The notes: a model not told the origin generated them from the sequence alone. DNA of 64,000 nt from Xestospongia bergquistia (GCA_963965975.1 OZ014419.1:1240001-1304000), one strand, 5' to 3'. Numbered from the stretch's first letter, positions 1-13,039 are shown. Made by a program: numbers and translations.

Positions 1-3000
1 GTACCTTCTCTATTGATGAGGAACTGTATGAAGAAGACGAAGATATGGATGAAATGAAACCCTCCCCATTCCAACGTGCTGCTCGTAAATCAATGTTTCT
101 GGACAGCACTTGGGGACGATGGCAAGAGAGACTAGAAGCTATGGAGCTACCAGTTAGTATGATTATTAAGTTACGATGATTGTTATATTATTATTGTTAT
201 TAGGATGAGTATGAGTGTCAGGTACCAGAATATAATGGAGAAGGTAGTCAAGGCCAGCGTGTACCAAGTCCTACTATCTCCGTAGATGAGAAAGAAGGTA
301 GCACATATGTGATATTTAGTAATAACAATTACTGCTTCTTATTTTTCTCTCTCTTTCTCTCTCTCTCTTATGCACACATGTTCTTGTAGATAGAGAAGCA
401 GATGAGTGAGTTCTTAAATGATATGTAAAATGTGACGTATGTGATATGGGACATATGTGATGTGTGTGATATGGGACATATGTGATGTGTGTGATATGGG
501 ACATATGTAATGTGTGTGATATGGGACATATGTGATGTGTGTGATATGGGACACATATAGTATGCTTGTTTTCTTATAGTTTAGAAAACATTCATATTGT
601 GGAGTTACTACGTGGTGATGAACCCTTGGGGATTCATCTAGTGAGCTACACATCTCAAGGAAGGTATGTTCTTTTACTTCTTTGCTATGTTGCTACTTTG
701 TATTATCATATTCTGCTTTGCTCTCATTAACGCTATTGTATTATACTAACTATAAGTGTTAATATACTTGTTGACACACTATTAATTGTGTTTGTTAATA
801 TGTAATATTATGTATTAGGATATAAGACATTTTATTTATGATTTTGTCTTTATTCTTTAGAGATCTTGGTGTTTTTATCGGAGCATTGGATCAAGATGGA
901 TTTGCTGGCAAATCTGGAAATTTGTGTGTTTCTGATCGCATTTTAGCATGCAATGGAGAAGATTTCACACAAGAATCAAACGAAAGGTTCTTCATTGTTT
1001 GTTTGTATTCATGTTTAATGTTTGTACTCTTAGAGTTGAAGAGAGATTTCGTGACATGGCAGTCAAGGAACCTCTTCTTCGAATGGCAATATCACGTGGT
1101 TTTAACCTGGACCTACAACAGTCTCAGATCGAGAGAAATAATGAGACTGATGAATCTCACCACCAATCTGTAAACACCAGCAATACCAATGGACTTCCAA
1201 GTGGTGAAAGTAAGGGGTGTGGCTTATGAAGTAATAGTAAAAATTATACAGCTCACTTTGGCTATCACTATCGTCCAAGTGGGTGGGGCACATATATGTA
1301 TTTAGCTACCTTGGTGTCAATTACAGTGTCGTAGTTAATAGAGCAATGTGAATTAGTACAGGAACTATGAGTGAGTAATGACTTTAAGTTTTAAATGTCA
1401 CATTCTATAGGACACGCGTACAAATAACAAATAGCTACCAGCAATAGAATTCTTATTAATGCTGCCTCAATTTGTTCTACAAATTGAGTTTGTAATTTAA
1501 TAATTATTTCTCTATGTATTGCAGCTGCTTCACCTCCAAGTAATACCACTACTGTGTCTAATGTATTGACAAATACCAGACAGATTGGAGTCAAACATAC
1601 TATCGGAATATCTCGTGGTACCCAAGGGACATTTGGATTTGGTCTAACGTCACGTGATGTATCAACTAATGAAGAAGATCATCCTATTTATGTAAAATCA
1701 ATTACCTCTCAAGGACCAGCTTTTCATGATGGAAGACTTAGAATTGGTGATAGAATATTAGAGGTAAATTATCATTACTCTACCTGTCAAATCAATTGGA
1801 CATCCTTTTATTGTTGTAATTATGTCTCTTTTATCCTCTGTGATACACAGGTGAATGATGTATCTGTTAAAGGGATGTCACAGACTGAAGTGGTAAATCT
1901 TTTAAAAGCATCAAGTGAAAAGGTGACATTAGTTGTATCACGTCAAGAGCAGGTCGAAACCCAAGATGATGAGGTAACACATACCAGGGATACTTAACCT
2001 AATTAGTATTCCAAACCAGATACTCATTTCCTTTATAGTATTGTAATATGAACAGCTGTAATTGATGGCTCTGTTTTATACTTTTATGTGTTCAGTTCTT
2101 AGAGACATCAGAAGTTGCTCCCTTACCAGCAAGTGTTGGTAAATCTGTCATGATTCTTGAAATTCCTCTCAATAACTGTGGACTAGCTGGATTAGGAGTG
2201 ACTGTCCATGGAAGAGTTAGTAACTCTAGAAAACATCTTGGCGATATGGGAATTTATATCAAGTCCATTGTACCCGGAGGAGCAGCTGCACAAGTAAGCC
2301 ACACCCACAGTACAATTGAGGGTCAAAGGTCATTTGGTTTATACATTGTATGTACCTTTGTTATGATGGATTGGAATATGTATACTATAGTAATATTTGG
2401 TATCAGCTATCAGTTGAGATTTTGTGTAACAGTTCAACATTGTCTCTTTCTGTTATCCAGGATGGTCGATTGCGAGTTAATGATCTTCTTTTGTCTGTCA
2501 ATGGACAATCACTTACTAATATGAGCAACAGTAATGCTCTGGAAGCTTTAAAGAAAGCACTACATAATGCCAAACCAGAACAAGTGACTAGTATTCAACT
2601 GGTAAACCTCACAATATTATGTGTGTAGTAATGATCATTGTTATAGACTGTTGCCCGAACTGCTGGTATCCAACGCAAACATTGTCTGAGTATGTCCAGT
2701 TTTTCATCGCAAATGCCTGCACTGAAAGAGGAAGAACGTCCAGATCCTGATGGTCGGACTGAAGGAACAGTTGAGGTTGGGATTGATTGTCCTGCTGACA
2801 TGAAGGTCGGTAATTATAATATCTAATGATAATCATGTGATAGTCATGTGATTTTTTAGCTCAGTCCAGTGTTATCTCAGGAGATGGATCTCAGTGATCA
2901 CTATAACACTCAAATTCATGTGAGTTATACATCTCCATGGAAACCAATTTTTGATGTAGTACATGTAAATGTACAGAATGGAATTGTGAGCATTTGTAAT

Positions 3001-3020
3001 TATAATCCTCTCTCCATTTT

Positions 3021-3060
<40 letters not shown>

Positions 3061-4085
3061 AGGATAATTTGAGGCTCTCAAGAAGTTCAACAGGATCTCA
3101 AGGAAGTACTGGAGGACGATTTGACCCTTCCCTGGAGCTATATCCCAGTCATCAAAGATATAGATTAGGGAGTGGAGATCCTCACCAACGATCGTTAGGA
3201 GATTATACAGACACTCATATGACACGAGGGGAGTCCTCTCCTCAAATTAATAGACGTAGTAGAGAGAGATCCCATGACGATAGTCCTCCGAGGGTGATAT
3301 CCAATCACAAGAGGTGATGATTGTAAACAATATTCTATCATAAGTCAATCGGTATTAGTGACAATAAATTTCTAGCCCTTTCTATTTTGTGGAATATTGC
3401 ATGTTATATTTTCTGTTTTTGTGTTTTGATCATTGTATGCTAAAATTGAATGTTGTTGTGATGTTTTTTGAAGCATTAAACAAACTAATAGAATAATAAT
3501 TATGATATTATTTTTATGTTAAATGAAATTGTTCTATATATTGTGTTTTTATCTACATATAGTCATTATGATAACACAATGGATCACATGATATATCACA
3601 AGAACCACCCATCCACTAGTAGTCCAAGAAATAGGCGGAGTCACATGGATCACATGACTAGCGATACAAAGAGATCTTCAAGAAATAGTAATTCACCCAT
3701 GAGACAAGAATCACTAGTAAATAATTGTTTAATGAATGTATGGTTAGACTGATGGTCATCTTCACAATGATTACTTTTAATAATGTATTCTTTTTCTTTT
3801 ATACAAAAGTCTCCAACAACTGAGAGAGTATCCTGGTATATCGCCAATGACTTAACTCATTCATTAGAACGTTCAAGAAATTCACACTCCCCATTATCCT
3901 ATCCTCGATCTGCTAGTGTCCATAGTGAACTCTCAAGTCACATGACACAACCTATCTACCAACATCCTCATCACCACATGTCAACAAATACTCTTCCTTT
4001 TTCTCCTCCTGACCATTCTAGTTATAGCAGTAACAGTAGTAAATCTTTCCAGCGCTCAAGAGAGAGCAGTTTCAGACGAACAAGT

Positions 4086-4119
<34 letters not shown>

Positions 4120-5782
4120 CATAAATAGACAGAGAGACAGAGAGAGACTAAACAGCAACACTAAGTTGGATTATTGTCTCCTCCATTAGTCTCCCCACCT
4201 TATGATACACTGGAAGGTTCACCTACTCCTTCGAATCGAGGAAGAGTTAACAAGTGAGTCACTGTAGTTGATTTAAGTTGAACTATAATTCTTTTTATGT
4301 CTTGTTATAGTGAGGCATTATCTACTTTACCACGTTGTAATAGTGTTCGTAGTAGTAGTGGAAAATATACCATCAATGAAGGAGTGAGTTAATTGGGAGA
4401 GTAATTTCTTCCTATCTTTCAAATCATTATGTTTTATGATCCATTTTTCTGTTTTTATAGGATACCACTGCTAATGGTGATGAAGTTAGTCTGTTCTCTT
4501 ATGCCTCAGATTCTGAGCTGAATAATCCATTCCAACGAGATGACGTAGCTAGAAGATCAATTCCTAAAAGTGAGTTAATGAAAATTGTACATTGCAAATT
4601 CTGCTCTACACACCTCATTCCAGTACTCAAAGATTCATTCTCATGCTCTACAAGCTTCATTCCAGCACTTATATAATTAGACTTATTCTCATCTCCTTAA
4701 GCCTTATTCCAGTACTTATTAGACTCATTCTCATACTCTGTAGTCTCATTCCAATACTTTGACTCATTCCCATGCCCATTTCTAATTCCGACACCCAGAC
4801 TCATTCTCTTGCACTGCTTCATTCCAATGTTCATAGACTCATTCTCATGTATTTGATGATAGAATTATCTGTTTTTCAGAGAAAAACCAGCCTCAACCAA
4901 ATTTGAGCCATTTGCGGTTAGCAAATATGGAACCAAGATTGGAGGGAGAAGGTTCTCCAAGTCCACCATTGTATAGAACTGGAAGTGATGGAGACATTAC
5001 ATTGAACAATAGTCATTATTTTCAGACGGACATGTTAAAAGGAATTGAAGTGGGACCCCATCTTCGTCTAGCTAAGAGCAGCTCATTGGAGTCTTTACAA
5101 ACTGTCATGCACTATACAATCCATGCTGATGGTGGTCTACAAGGAGATGGCAATATTCGCAGGTTTGTAATCAATAATTCATTTTTTGTCATAGAGAGAG
5201 AGGGGGGGAAAAGAGAGCTCATGACCCTGTTATTATTAATTTTATTATAATTTTTACGATTCTAGGAATCGAAGCACTAGAAATAGTTTCCGAAGAGCTG
5301 TAGATCATTCTTATTCTCAAGAATCACAAGGTAATATTATTTTTATTATTTATTGTGTGGATACTTCTGTGTTATTAGATGGTGATAGTATACCATCATC
5401 TACTGTGATTAGTTTAACAAAGAGTCCCAAGAAAAAGTATAAACCAAACCGGAAAAGTATCTTTAGTTGGATAAAGTAAGCTGAAATTTCAAGACTGATA
5501 CTAGTGTTTTGAATAATTGATACCAATACTTTCAGAACAAAGAAATCAAAAACTAAGAAAGACAAAAATCGTCATTCTCGTGTGGTTAGTTCTGAATTTG
5601 ACTTTTCTGAGGAAAGCATCGAGGAGATCGCTAAACAATTTGGGATCTCAGAAGAAACTATTCGTCGAATGCAAAGTCATTCTGGAAAATTAAAAGGTGA
5701 TAGTGATCACGAAGATATACCCAATACCGACAATAATGAAGACTCCTCCTCCTATGTATCTCATAATTCCAGAGCTTTGTAA
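1..5782 (+). CDS. PARD3: Partitioning defective 3 (PAR-3) homologue, 5' partial, about 21 exons
   Basis: Scaffold of the PAR-3/PAR-6/aPKC cell polarity complex at the cell cortex. Three PDZ domains read across spliced exons. PDZ1 lies in exons at about 580-663, 861-986 and 1034-1209 (GDEPLGIHLVSY, then DRILACNGEDF). PDZ2 is at about 1525-1765 and 1851-1975 (GFGLTSRD, DGRLRIGDRILEVN). PDZ3 is at about 2096-2294 and 2461-2600 (GLGVTVHGR, DGRLRVNDLLLSVNGQSL). The order and the SRD and DGRLR motifs are typical of PAR-3. A Ser/Arg-rich tail follows; FQRSRESSFRR at about 4047-4080 resembles the aPKC-binding/phosphorylation segment, but this is tentative. The stop is at 5780-5782. The N-terminal oligomerisation domain is not in the window. 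Introns hold a 25-base minisatellite, a CT tract and a degenerate repeat, listed separately. Confidence 0.9.
437..556. repeat. 25-base minisatellite in a PARD3 intron
   Basis: About five tandem copies of a unit like GTGATATGGGACATATGTGA plus TGTGT, nearly identical, ending about 25 bases before the acceptor of the first PDZ1 exon at 580. It yields spurious HIS/THR-rich open frames on the minus strand. Confidence 0.9.
3024..3058 (+). repeat. (CT)n tract serving as polypyrimidine tract
   Basis: An uninterrupted TC microsatellite ends directly before the acceptor GTCAG at 3058-3062 of a PARD3 exon. On the coding strand it fills the position of the polypyrimidine tract. Confidence 0.9.
4595..4860. 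repeat. Degenerate tandem repeat in PARD3 intron
   Basis: About six to seven diverged copies of a 35-45 base unit containing CATTCCAGTACTT and AGACTCATTCTCATG fill most of the intron between the exons ending at 4570 and starting at 4880. Confidence 0.75.
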
Positions 5783-5966
5783 TATCTAGTGTTTGTATTG
5801 TTCGTTCTTTATTGTTGTGGTTATTATTATCACTGAATTTTAATACAACTTATCCAAAAATGTTCCGACATAATATTATTCGTTGTTTAATATTATTAAT
5901 ACAGCTGTTCTTGTTGTGCATTTATCACCACAATTTTTACTACTTGTTAAATGTAATAACTTACTC

Positions 5967-6015
<49 letters not shown>

Positions 6016-6132
6016 GGCATTTGCAATCACTCTCTATAACTACTTATTTCTATTGTAGACTACAAAAATTGAAATTGTTAATAAATATTAATATAGTATT
6101 AACCACACCTCCTTACAATTAACGGTCAAAAC
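5783..6132 (+). other. PARD3 3' UTR / upstream region of the next gene with (TTA)n
   Basis: A 350-base stretch without coding sequence between the PARD3 stop and the next start on the same strand. It holds a (TTA)n microsatellite at about 5968-6014. An AATAAA near 6080 is a possible PARD3 polyadenylation signal only about 50 bases before the next ATG, so transcript end and next promoter must be close or overlap. Confidence 0.6.
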
Positions 6133-8932
6133 ATGTCTCGTCACCAATCCTGGGTAATATTTTGTTTTGGAGTTTTGTTAGGACTAATAATAGGTTCTAG
6201 TATTGTATTAGCATATGCTCTGAACAGCTTTGGAACGACCCATTATTATTACTATCATGGAGGTATGTCATCTCTTGTCAGAGCAGAAGAACAGTTGAAG
6301 GTATATATATATACATTAATTATGTTAAGACGTTCAATAGGAGGTTCATATTTTCTTATACGTAGGTTACTGGTTAGTGGGTGGAGATCAGTATCACATT
6401 ACACTTGTAATATTCAATATTATGGGAATAGTATGTGCTTTTGTTTGATACCATACTCACTACACATGGTATCTAGGTTTTAAGATTTCGTGTTTTCAAC
6501 TTAGTTTTGATTTCGAATTGAAAGTATTGTAATAACAAACTCTACCTTCATTTTTAATCTAGACTCAGTCCAATTTCCGTGTCCTTGATGATACAGAACC
6601 ATCAAAGATAAAGATACCTACAGGAGAGTATGTACCACGAGATCGTCTTGTCGATGAAGTCCATTACGCTCAACTGGATCCTAAAACTTTACCAAAGTGG
6701 TACAACTCCAAGCAGCTGTCTGCATCACATAATCGATTAAAGTTTAAGACAACCATTCAAAATATTTTAGTGGTTTTGATAAGTCAAAGTTGTGAAGTTT
6801 TTGACAATATTGAAGTTATACTTAAAACATGGGGCAAAGATGTATCGTTGATTCTTTTCACTGCCCCAAGCTGCAAAGTACCACTTGCATTAAAAGAGAT
6901 GCTGTCGAAACAAATACATCATTATACTAATAGATTGGAACTTTTAACCTATCTTGATCATCACTTTGTAAATGTATTTGATTGGTTTGTTCTGATTGGT
7001 CATAATGTTTATATTCATATACAACGATTGAGGTATTTATTACAACAATATCGTTCACATAAAGCTCTCTGTTTTGGAAATCCATGGACTACGGACAAAA
7101 CGGCAAAAAAACTTGGTGTGTTTCAAACTAAAGATTATCCCAAAGAAAGACCGGGGCTAGTAATGAGTCATACTACTGTTCATAGACTAGTCAAGGAAGC
7201 CAGGTTATGTCTTCAACATAGTTCTATCATTAACATTGGACATATCTTTGAAATTGGACGATGTATTGTAAACGAGTTGAATGTGGATTGCTCACATAGT
7301 TTGTCAAAAAAAGTAAGCTCTTATTTTTGAAACAAATGTTTATTTTATTTTATAATTCACAATGAGTTTGGAATATTTAACCCTTCCCCTTTCTAAAAGA
7401 AAGGGGAGACATAATTCTATTCTCCCAATTAGAAAAGGTACCCCTGTTGTAATCTTGTTTTCTCTCTCTCTCTCTGATCTTAGGGTGGCCATGACTTCTT
7501 TGAGGACAAGTCCCAGTTAATAGCAACAAAAGATTTATTACTTCCCTCACATTTTGCTAAGTATGTTACAGTACATCCAATCAAGTCACACGAAGCATTC
7601 CACAAACTCCATTATTATTATACTGTTTTAGAGTATAACCAAACAAAAGCTACCTTACTCCATTTAAAAGAATCAATACGTACCATCTATAACAGATTAT
7701 CCACAAAACCGCCTGAGTCTTCATTAACTTGGAACACCAGTAACAGAATGCTATTTCCTAATGAACATCCAACTCCTCACGATATTTTTCCTACAAGTAT
7801 GTATGAAGTAAAACCTTGGATTTATTTTGACTCTTCCTCGTTCTTTGAAGAACAAGCCGTACATCCTCAACGATCACTTTCAAATGACGATAACTATAAA
7901 CATGAGCTAAATGACTTGTTATTGGAGACACTTCGTTTAGCTAACAATGATTATCCAGTGCCTCTTGTCTTTCACAAACTATTAAATGGTTATTTTCGAC
8001 ACAATGGGATAAAGGGCAATGAATATATTGTTGACGTAGAATTCATGGAAATGAATAATCCTCAAGCCATTATTCACAGAAGATTCACATTGCTCCGACC
8101 ACTTGCTTCAACATATTTAACCCTACCTTCTAAGAACAATATCAATGAAGTCGTTCATTTTATTGTCCCAGTGAGCAAAGTCAACAAAAGACTTGATAGT
8201 TTTCTTGATAGATATGAAAACTTGGCACTTGTTACTAAAGAAAACACTCATTTGATATTAGTTGCATACAGCGAGAATGACTTGGAACAATCCAAAGAAC
8301 AAACTTTAAAATTCACCAAAAAATATCCTGATGCTACTTTCACAATCATTCACGGCAAGGGTGAGTTTTCAAGAGCTAAAGCTCTCGATGCAGGCATGGC
8401 AGTATTAGACGATAACGACATAGCATTCCTCTGTGACATAGACATGGACATTGGTGAAGGATTTTTACATAGATGTCGTCGGAACACAATCAAGAATAAA
8501 CAAATCTACTTCCCTGAAGTCTTCAAACAGTACAAACCAGACTACATCTCTTTAGCTTCAAAATATACAAAAGCTTCCATAAACCGATTCACGGGTCATT
8601 GGGGTTACTATGGTTACGGTATGATATGTATATACAAGTCAGACTATGTAACAATTGGTGGATTGAATACTGAAATTAAAGGATGGGGAGGTGAGGACGT
8701 TGAGTTCTATGAGAGAACACTCAAACACAAGTACCAAGTTCTACGCGCACCAGATCCTGGCCTTAGTCATCAGTGGCATGAAAAAACTTGTGATACATCT
8801 AATCCTTCAAAGTACCAACATTGTATGACATCTAGAGCAGAGGTACTTGCTGATAGACGTGATTTAGCTCATCATATTTTTGAACTAGAAAAACAAAATA
8901 TTTCACAAAGCAAACACTTTTTTTGTATATAA
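6133..8932 (+). CDS. Chondroitin sulfate synthase / chondroitin polymerising factor (CHGN family)
   Basis: Golgi type II membrane glycosyltransferase building chondroitin. Three exons join in frame: 6133-6300, 6563-7312 and 7484-8932, giving 788 residues, the normal length for CHSY1/CHPF. A membrane anchor lies at residues 8-30 (VIFCFGVLLGLIIGSSIVLA). The N-terminal fringe-like GlcA-transferase half follows, then the C-terminal GalNAc-transferase half with GEFSRAKALDAG, the metal-binding CDIDMD (about 8432-8450) and GWGGEDVEF (about 8683-8709). In the first half the usual acidic DDD of the WF..DDDVYI block reads WFVLIGHNVYI (about 6982-7014), so the metal site is lost as in vertebrate CHPF, while the second site looks intact. 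It mixes CHSY and CHPF characters, so no symbol is given. Confidence 0.9.
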
Positions 8933-8945
8933 CATAATGTTGTAG

Positions 8946-10606
8946 TCACACAAAGGTCAGCCATTTCTTTGGATTATCTATTATCATCTGATTCACAATG
9001 TCTTTGGGGATACCCCTATCAATCATCTTTGGGATGACATTTTTTAACAAATGACCATATCCATGTCCTCCATATTTAACCTGTTGTAAGAGAAAGTAAA
9101 TACAATCTCCCTTTTCTAAACCCTCCCTGCATGACTAAGATCATTCCCTTGTATCTCTCTAGGTTTAATGTCAATAAATTAATGTACCAGTCTGTGTTTT
9201 GTATGAATATCCTGAGAAAGAAACAGGCGCTCTTTATAACCACTTTCAACAAGTAGTTTCACCATTTGTATACGTTGAGCATCGCTAGGCATATCAATAT
9301 CAGCATTAAACTAAAGAAAGAAGCTATAATTACAATGGAGAACACCAAAATATATAATACCTGATAATGAGAGCATTCAATACCAAAGAGGTCGTATTCA
9401 ATGCCACATCCTAACTGAGCAAATTTCAAAAGAGATTCTTTTGATAGAATAGTCCTGTCAATGTGTGACATTACAGTTCGGGATAAATCAGCACCTGCAT
9501 GTTGTAGTATGTCTACTATTTCAAAAGGAGCAGGATCAGCTCTTCCAGGATGAATAATAAGTGGAGCGCCTACAAATAGATTTAATTGATCTTGTGTAGT
9601 ATGATGTAAGTACAACGGTTAATGGGTCAAAACTCAAAACAACTAAGACTACTTTGAAAGCTTTGAAAGTCAGATTAAATTTAAGATAACATGCTCTGTT
9701 CATCTTGGTATATTTTGATGTTAAATCTAATACCAACATTTATTAGGAATTATTGACAGGCAAAGGAAAACAGTAAGGGATGGAGGCAAGATCAGAGGAG
9801 ACTTCCATAAAATAAACCTTTCAGAAACAGACCTGTTTTTGTCTGGGCAATTGCAGCAGCTTGTAACACTTTCTTTTCATAAGCGGTGAGTGGCCATGAA
9901 CAACCAATCTCTCCTATAACTCCACATCTTACTCCATTAGAATTAGGTACACCGATTTGTATATCTGCTATCATGTTCTCAGCAATAGATGAAACCTCCA
10001 TAGCTTTAATGTCATCTGGGATAAAACTATCCACATAATAACCTGTACCACAGATAATGTTGACATTGCTAGTTGAAGAAATTTTTGGTAACAATTCTGG
10101 TTTGATGCGAATTCCAGTGACTGTTAAATCACAAATACTTCCACCACCAGCAGCCTTATAGAGCTTAAGTTCGTGGACACTATCCTCTTCAGATGTGATT
10201 TCTAGATTTTTACTATGGCTATAACTATGGATAAAGAAAAGATACAATAAGTGACAAAAACTAATAACTTCTTTCATTATTGATATAATGTACTGGTTCT
10301 AATGTGTAGTATTGGTTATTGTACTTTAAAATTAATATATTTGGGTTCTGGGAATTGAGATTACAATTTAGTAATATTATCTCATTAAAGAATGGTGATT
10401 GTTTCAAGACAGCTGTTCATGTGGTAGTGACTGGCTTTAAACTTACGGATATTGTCTGATTTTTCCCATGTTTTCTATAACAAATGGAAGATCTGTCAAG
10501 TCTTCATTTCCATACTCAGTACATCTATGAGCTGCTTTAAAGTCTAACAGTAGGTGTTCGTGAGGTAAAACAATCCCTAACTCCTCTGGAGATATGGGGC
10601 CCAACA
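8946..10606 (-). CDS. PTER: Phosphotriesterase-related protein (N-acetyltaurine hydrolase family), first coding exon unresolved
   Basis: Amidohydrolase-fold metal hydrolase; the mammalian orthologue hydrolyses N-acetyltaurine (established knowledge). Exons read on the minus strand: 10447-10606 (LGPISPEELGIVLPHEHLLL, with the HEH metal ligands), about 9830-10217 (GVIGEIGCSWPLTAYEKK), about 9550-9370 (IIHPGRADPAPFEI, then VMSHIDRTIL and YDLFG), about 9310-9240, and about 9235-8946 (SQDIHTKHRLVKYGGHGYGH, ending NPKKWLTFV then TGA at 8946-8948). The motif order matches PTER throughout. The short exon with the initiator Met (expected about 10-15 residues) was not found with confidence upstream of 10606. 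The stop lies 13 bases from the stop of the convergent chondroitin synthase. Confidence 0.9.
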
Positions 10607-10958
10607 CTAAAAATAAGTAATCAAATTTTAATTAGATAATGAGTACATGTATAATACAGACAAATGCAGCCATCACTACAGGCTTCATGACCAGTAATTA
10701 TATGAAATGCATCCTTTAGAGTTAGCTAACGATAATGTAGAATACCAGTAATCTAACCTGTTAGGACTTTGTTTCTCAGGTCCATGTGATCTTAACCTAG
10801 TTTGACCAATGAAATTCAGATTATTGAGTAGTGTAAAAAAAATTTGTTCCCCCACAAAATTTTTGTCTATTGATAATCGCATTCATAACTATCGTTAATC
10901 AGTGATACAACGCACCCCACAAGAGCTTGAAGGCAAAATCTGAACTACATATAAAACA

Positions 10959-11004
<46 letters not shown>

Positions 11005-11125
11005 TATTTTGTAGTCTGCTACTAAGCAAAGTTCCTATTACTTTCAATGTAGTATGTTAGTAGAATGTAATGGAACTTTTAACTGGTGATCACTATATTT
11101 AATATATATATATTTTTTATTGTAG
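10607..11125. other. PTER upstream region with (TG)n microsatellite
   Basis: About 520 bases without a supported exon. It should contain the PTER start and promoter and the promoter of the small gene at 11138. A (TA)n(TG)n microsatellite lies at about 10958-11005. A block at about 10880-10955 resembles one at 12190-12260 (see repeat entry). Confidence 0.5.
10878..10955. repeat. Diverged repeat, copy 1 (partner at 12190-12262)
   Basis: Both copies contain ATTCATAAC, then CGC(A/G)CCCCACAA, then GAAGACAAAATCTG or GAAGGCAAAATCTG, then ACTACAT or GTACAT, in the same order and orientation, about 70-80 bases each. They flank the small gene at 11138-11601. Origin unknown, possibly an old mobile element. 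Confidence 0.5.
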
Positions 11126-11137
11126 TTGTTAGTGTCT

Positions 11138-11601
11138 ATGTTAGATAAATGTGGAGTTGCACTGGATAAATCAGCTGGAAATCACACTTATTTTACATCA
11201 CCTCAAAAGTAATGCACTCTATCAATATTATCAGACCCTTTCTATCTCTTTACTACCAGGGACCCTGAAGCATTACAATTGCTTACAAAACTTTATGTGG
11301 AGAGAAGTCGTTCTGTGTGAAAAGAACCAGAGGTTTGAATAATACCATATTTGGAAGTTCAAAGACCATTTATTTCTAGACTGAGTCATTTCCCAGACCT
11401 GTGGGTATACCTCAGGCAGGTCCACAAGAAGGAGAAGGTGCAATTGGAGGAATGGAGAGAGCAGATGGGTTTGGTCTTGAACAAGCTATTGGACAATTGA
11501 CTAACTCTTTGAGGAATTTGTTGGACCAAATTAGAACGATTGTTGATGCTAATGTTAGCAGTGGAGAGGAGGAGGAGGAGAGAGATAATAAACAGCTGTG
11601 A
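11138..11601 (+). CDS. Small unrecognised protein, three exons
   Basis: I do not recognise this protein. Three segments join with consensus sites and constant frame: 11138-11208 (start MLDKCGVALDKSAG; the open frame continues upstream to an acceptor at 11123-11125, so an earlier exon is possible), 11260-11314 (DPEALQLLTKLYVERSRS), and 11380-11601 (TESFPRPVG, then a Gly/Glu-rich link, then FGLEQAIGQLTNSLRNLLDQ and an acidic end). The product would be about 115 residues with no signal peptide and a probable amphipathic helix in the last third, followed by EEEEER. The helix could be a coiled-coil interaction segment. Confidence rests on splice-site and frame agreement only. Confidence 0.45.
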
Positions 11602-12480
11602 GTGTTAGAGACAACAAACAATCATTGATATGTGAAGAACTGACTTATGTTGTCACGTAATTTTCATAAACCTTTTGTTGCTATGGAGTTGGATGAATTT
11701 AATAAAGTTTCTTAGTTTCTGATACTTAGTGCAGTAAATAAAAAGTCAATTATTACTTAACTAACTATTATAAGGCCTGGAAACTAAATAACAAATTAAA
11801 CATCAGAATGAAAATTGAAGATGTAAATCCTATACAGACTAACAAGAGACATTACATTTATTATGTTTACACTTTCAATTTTTGCTCTTCTTTCAATTTA
11901 AGTTTGTTATTTTATAATCTGCAGTGGATGATTTGTGCTCTTAATAATGGTTTTGTAAGACTGGTTAGACCTACAAAGTCAACTCATTGAAGTACACAAT
12001 TTTTAATAACAATAGCTGTTTATAATTGTTATCAAGTTCCAATTAAAGTTATATGACATTTTTAGAGTGTGTTCTTTTTAACAATTTTGAAAGTGATAGT
12101 TTATAATGTGTTCTAGCTTAACTTACTGCTTATGAGATAATTTCTTTCTTTGAGGTGCCTATAAAATTAATCAATGAAAAACGAGTATCATTAATGAGAT
12201 TCATAACCGGTACAGTCGCGCCCCACAATGGCATGAAGACAAAATCTGCAGTACATAAAATACAAAAATTCTTTTGACACTCCCTCTCAATATTTTTATT
12301 CTTGACTCATTCTATAATGATAAAGTAAGTGAGTGCAGTCGGACACCAAAATGGAAAAAAACTGTCTCAATAGGTGAAGATCTCAAGAGTCAGTCAAAGG
12401 AGGGAGAGAGTCCAGTCAAAGGGCTCCAGATAATGGTTAGGCGGGAATATCACGAGCACGCACCTAGCAAGGAACAACAA
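11602..12480. other. Intergenic, no supported gene
   Basis: AT-rich DNA following the small gene; an AATAAA at 11700-11705 may be its polyadenylation signal. It includes the second copy of the diverged repeat at 12190-12262. An open frame of 91 codons at 12274-12549 has no recognisable domain and no supporting context, so it is not called. Confidence 0.5.
12190..12262. repeat. Diverged repeat, copy 2 (partner at 10878-10955)
   Basis: See copy 1. Shared core: GATTCATAAC, CGCGCCCCACAA, GAAGACAAAATCTG, AGTACATAAAA. Confidence 0.5.
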
Positions 12481-13039
12481 ACGCGTGACCACCACTATTT
12501 TGGCGGGAAATATTACATTGCACGCGTAAAGACATTAATAGATTTTTAATTAATTATTTTAAAAAGATTAATTAATTAAAATGGTATAGCTTTTACCTAA
12601 AAACATTAATGATAGTATGATACAAACTAATGTTTATTAATTAAGTTCTTAAAAAATAATTCACAATAATATAAAAATGATCTTAAAAAAGAATTCACAA
12701 TAATAAAAAAATGATCTAATTGGTATAATAATGTATAATACATTAGTTGTAAAAAGATTAATAAGAATTCAGTGTCATTGTAGTTGTAAAAAAGTCAATT
12801 CTTAACTAACTCAATTTTTATTAAATAAGTTCAAAGTTTAAAAAAATAAAATGTTTGATTTGAAGATTAATAAATAATTTTAACTGAAGTTAAGATGATT
12901 GATTGACTTTTGACAAAGTTTAGATAAAAAATGTTTTTGAAAACTTCAATATAATTAACAAATTAAAAACAATATACAAACAAACTATAAAGAAAAACAA
13001 TTTAAAAAATTAAAGAAAAAAAGAAATTAAAAATTAAAA

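Noticed and set aside
10685-10882. Minus-strand open frame upstream of PTER, tested as its first exon
   Set aside because: Its phase does not fit the PTER exon starting at 10606 and its sequence does not resemble the PTER N-terminus.
12274-12549. Open frame of 91 codons on the plus strand
   Set aside because: No domain, no splice context, composition not clearly coding, and its end overlaps the border of the satellite island.
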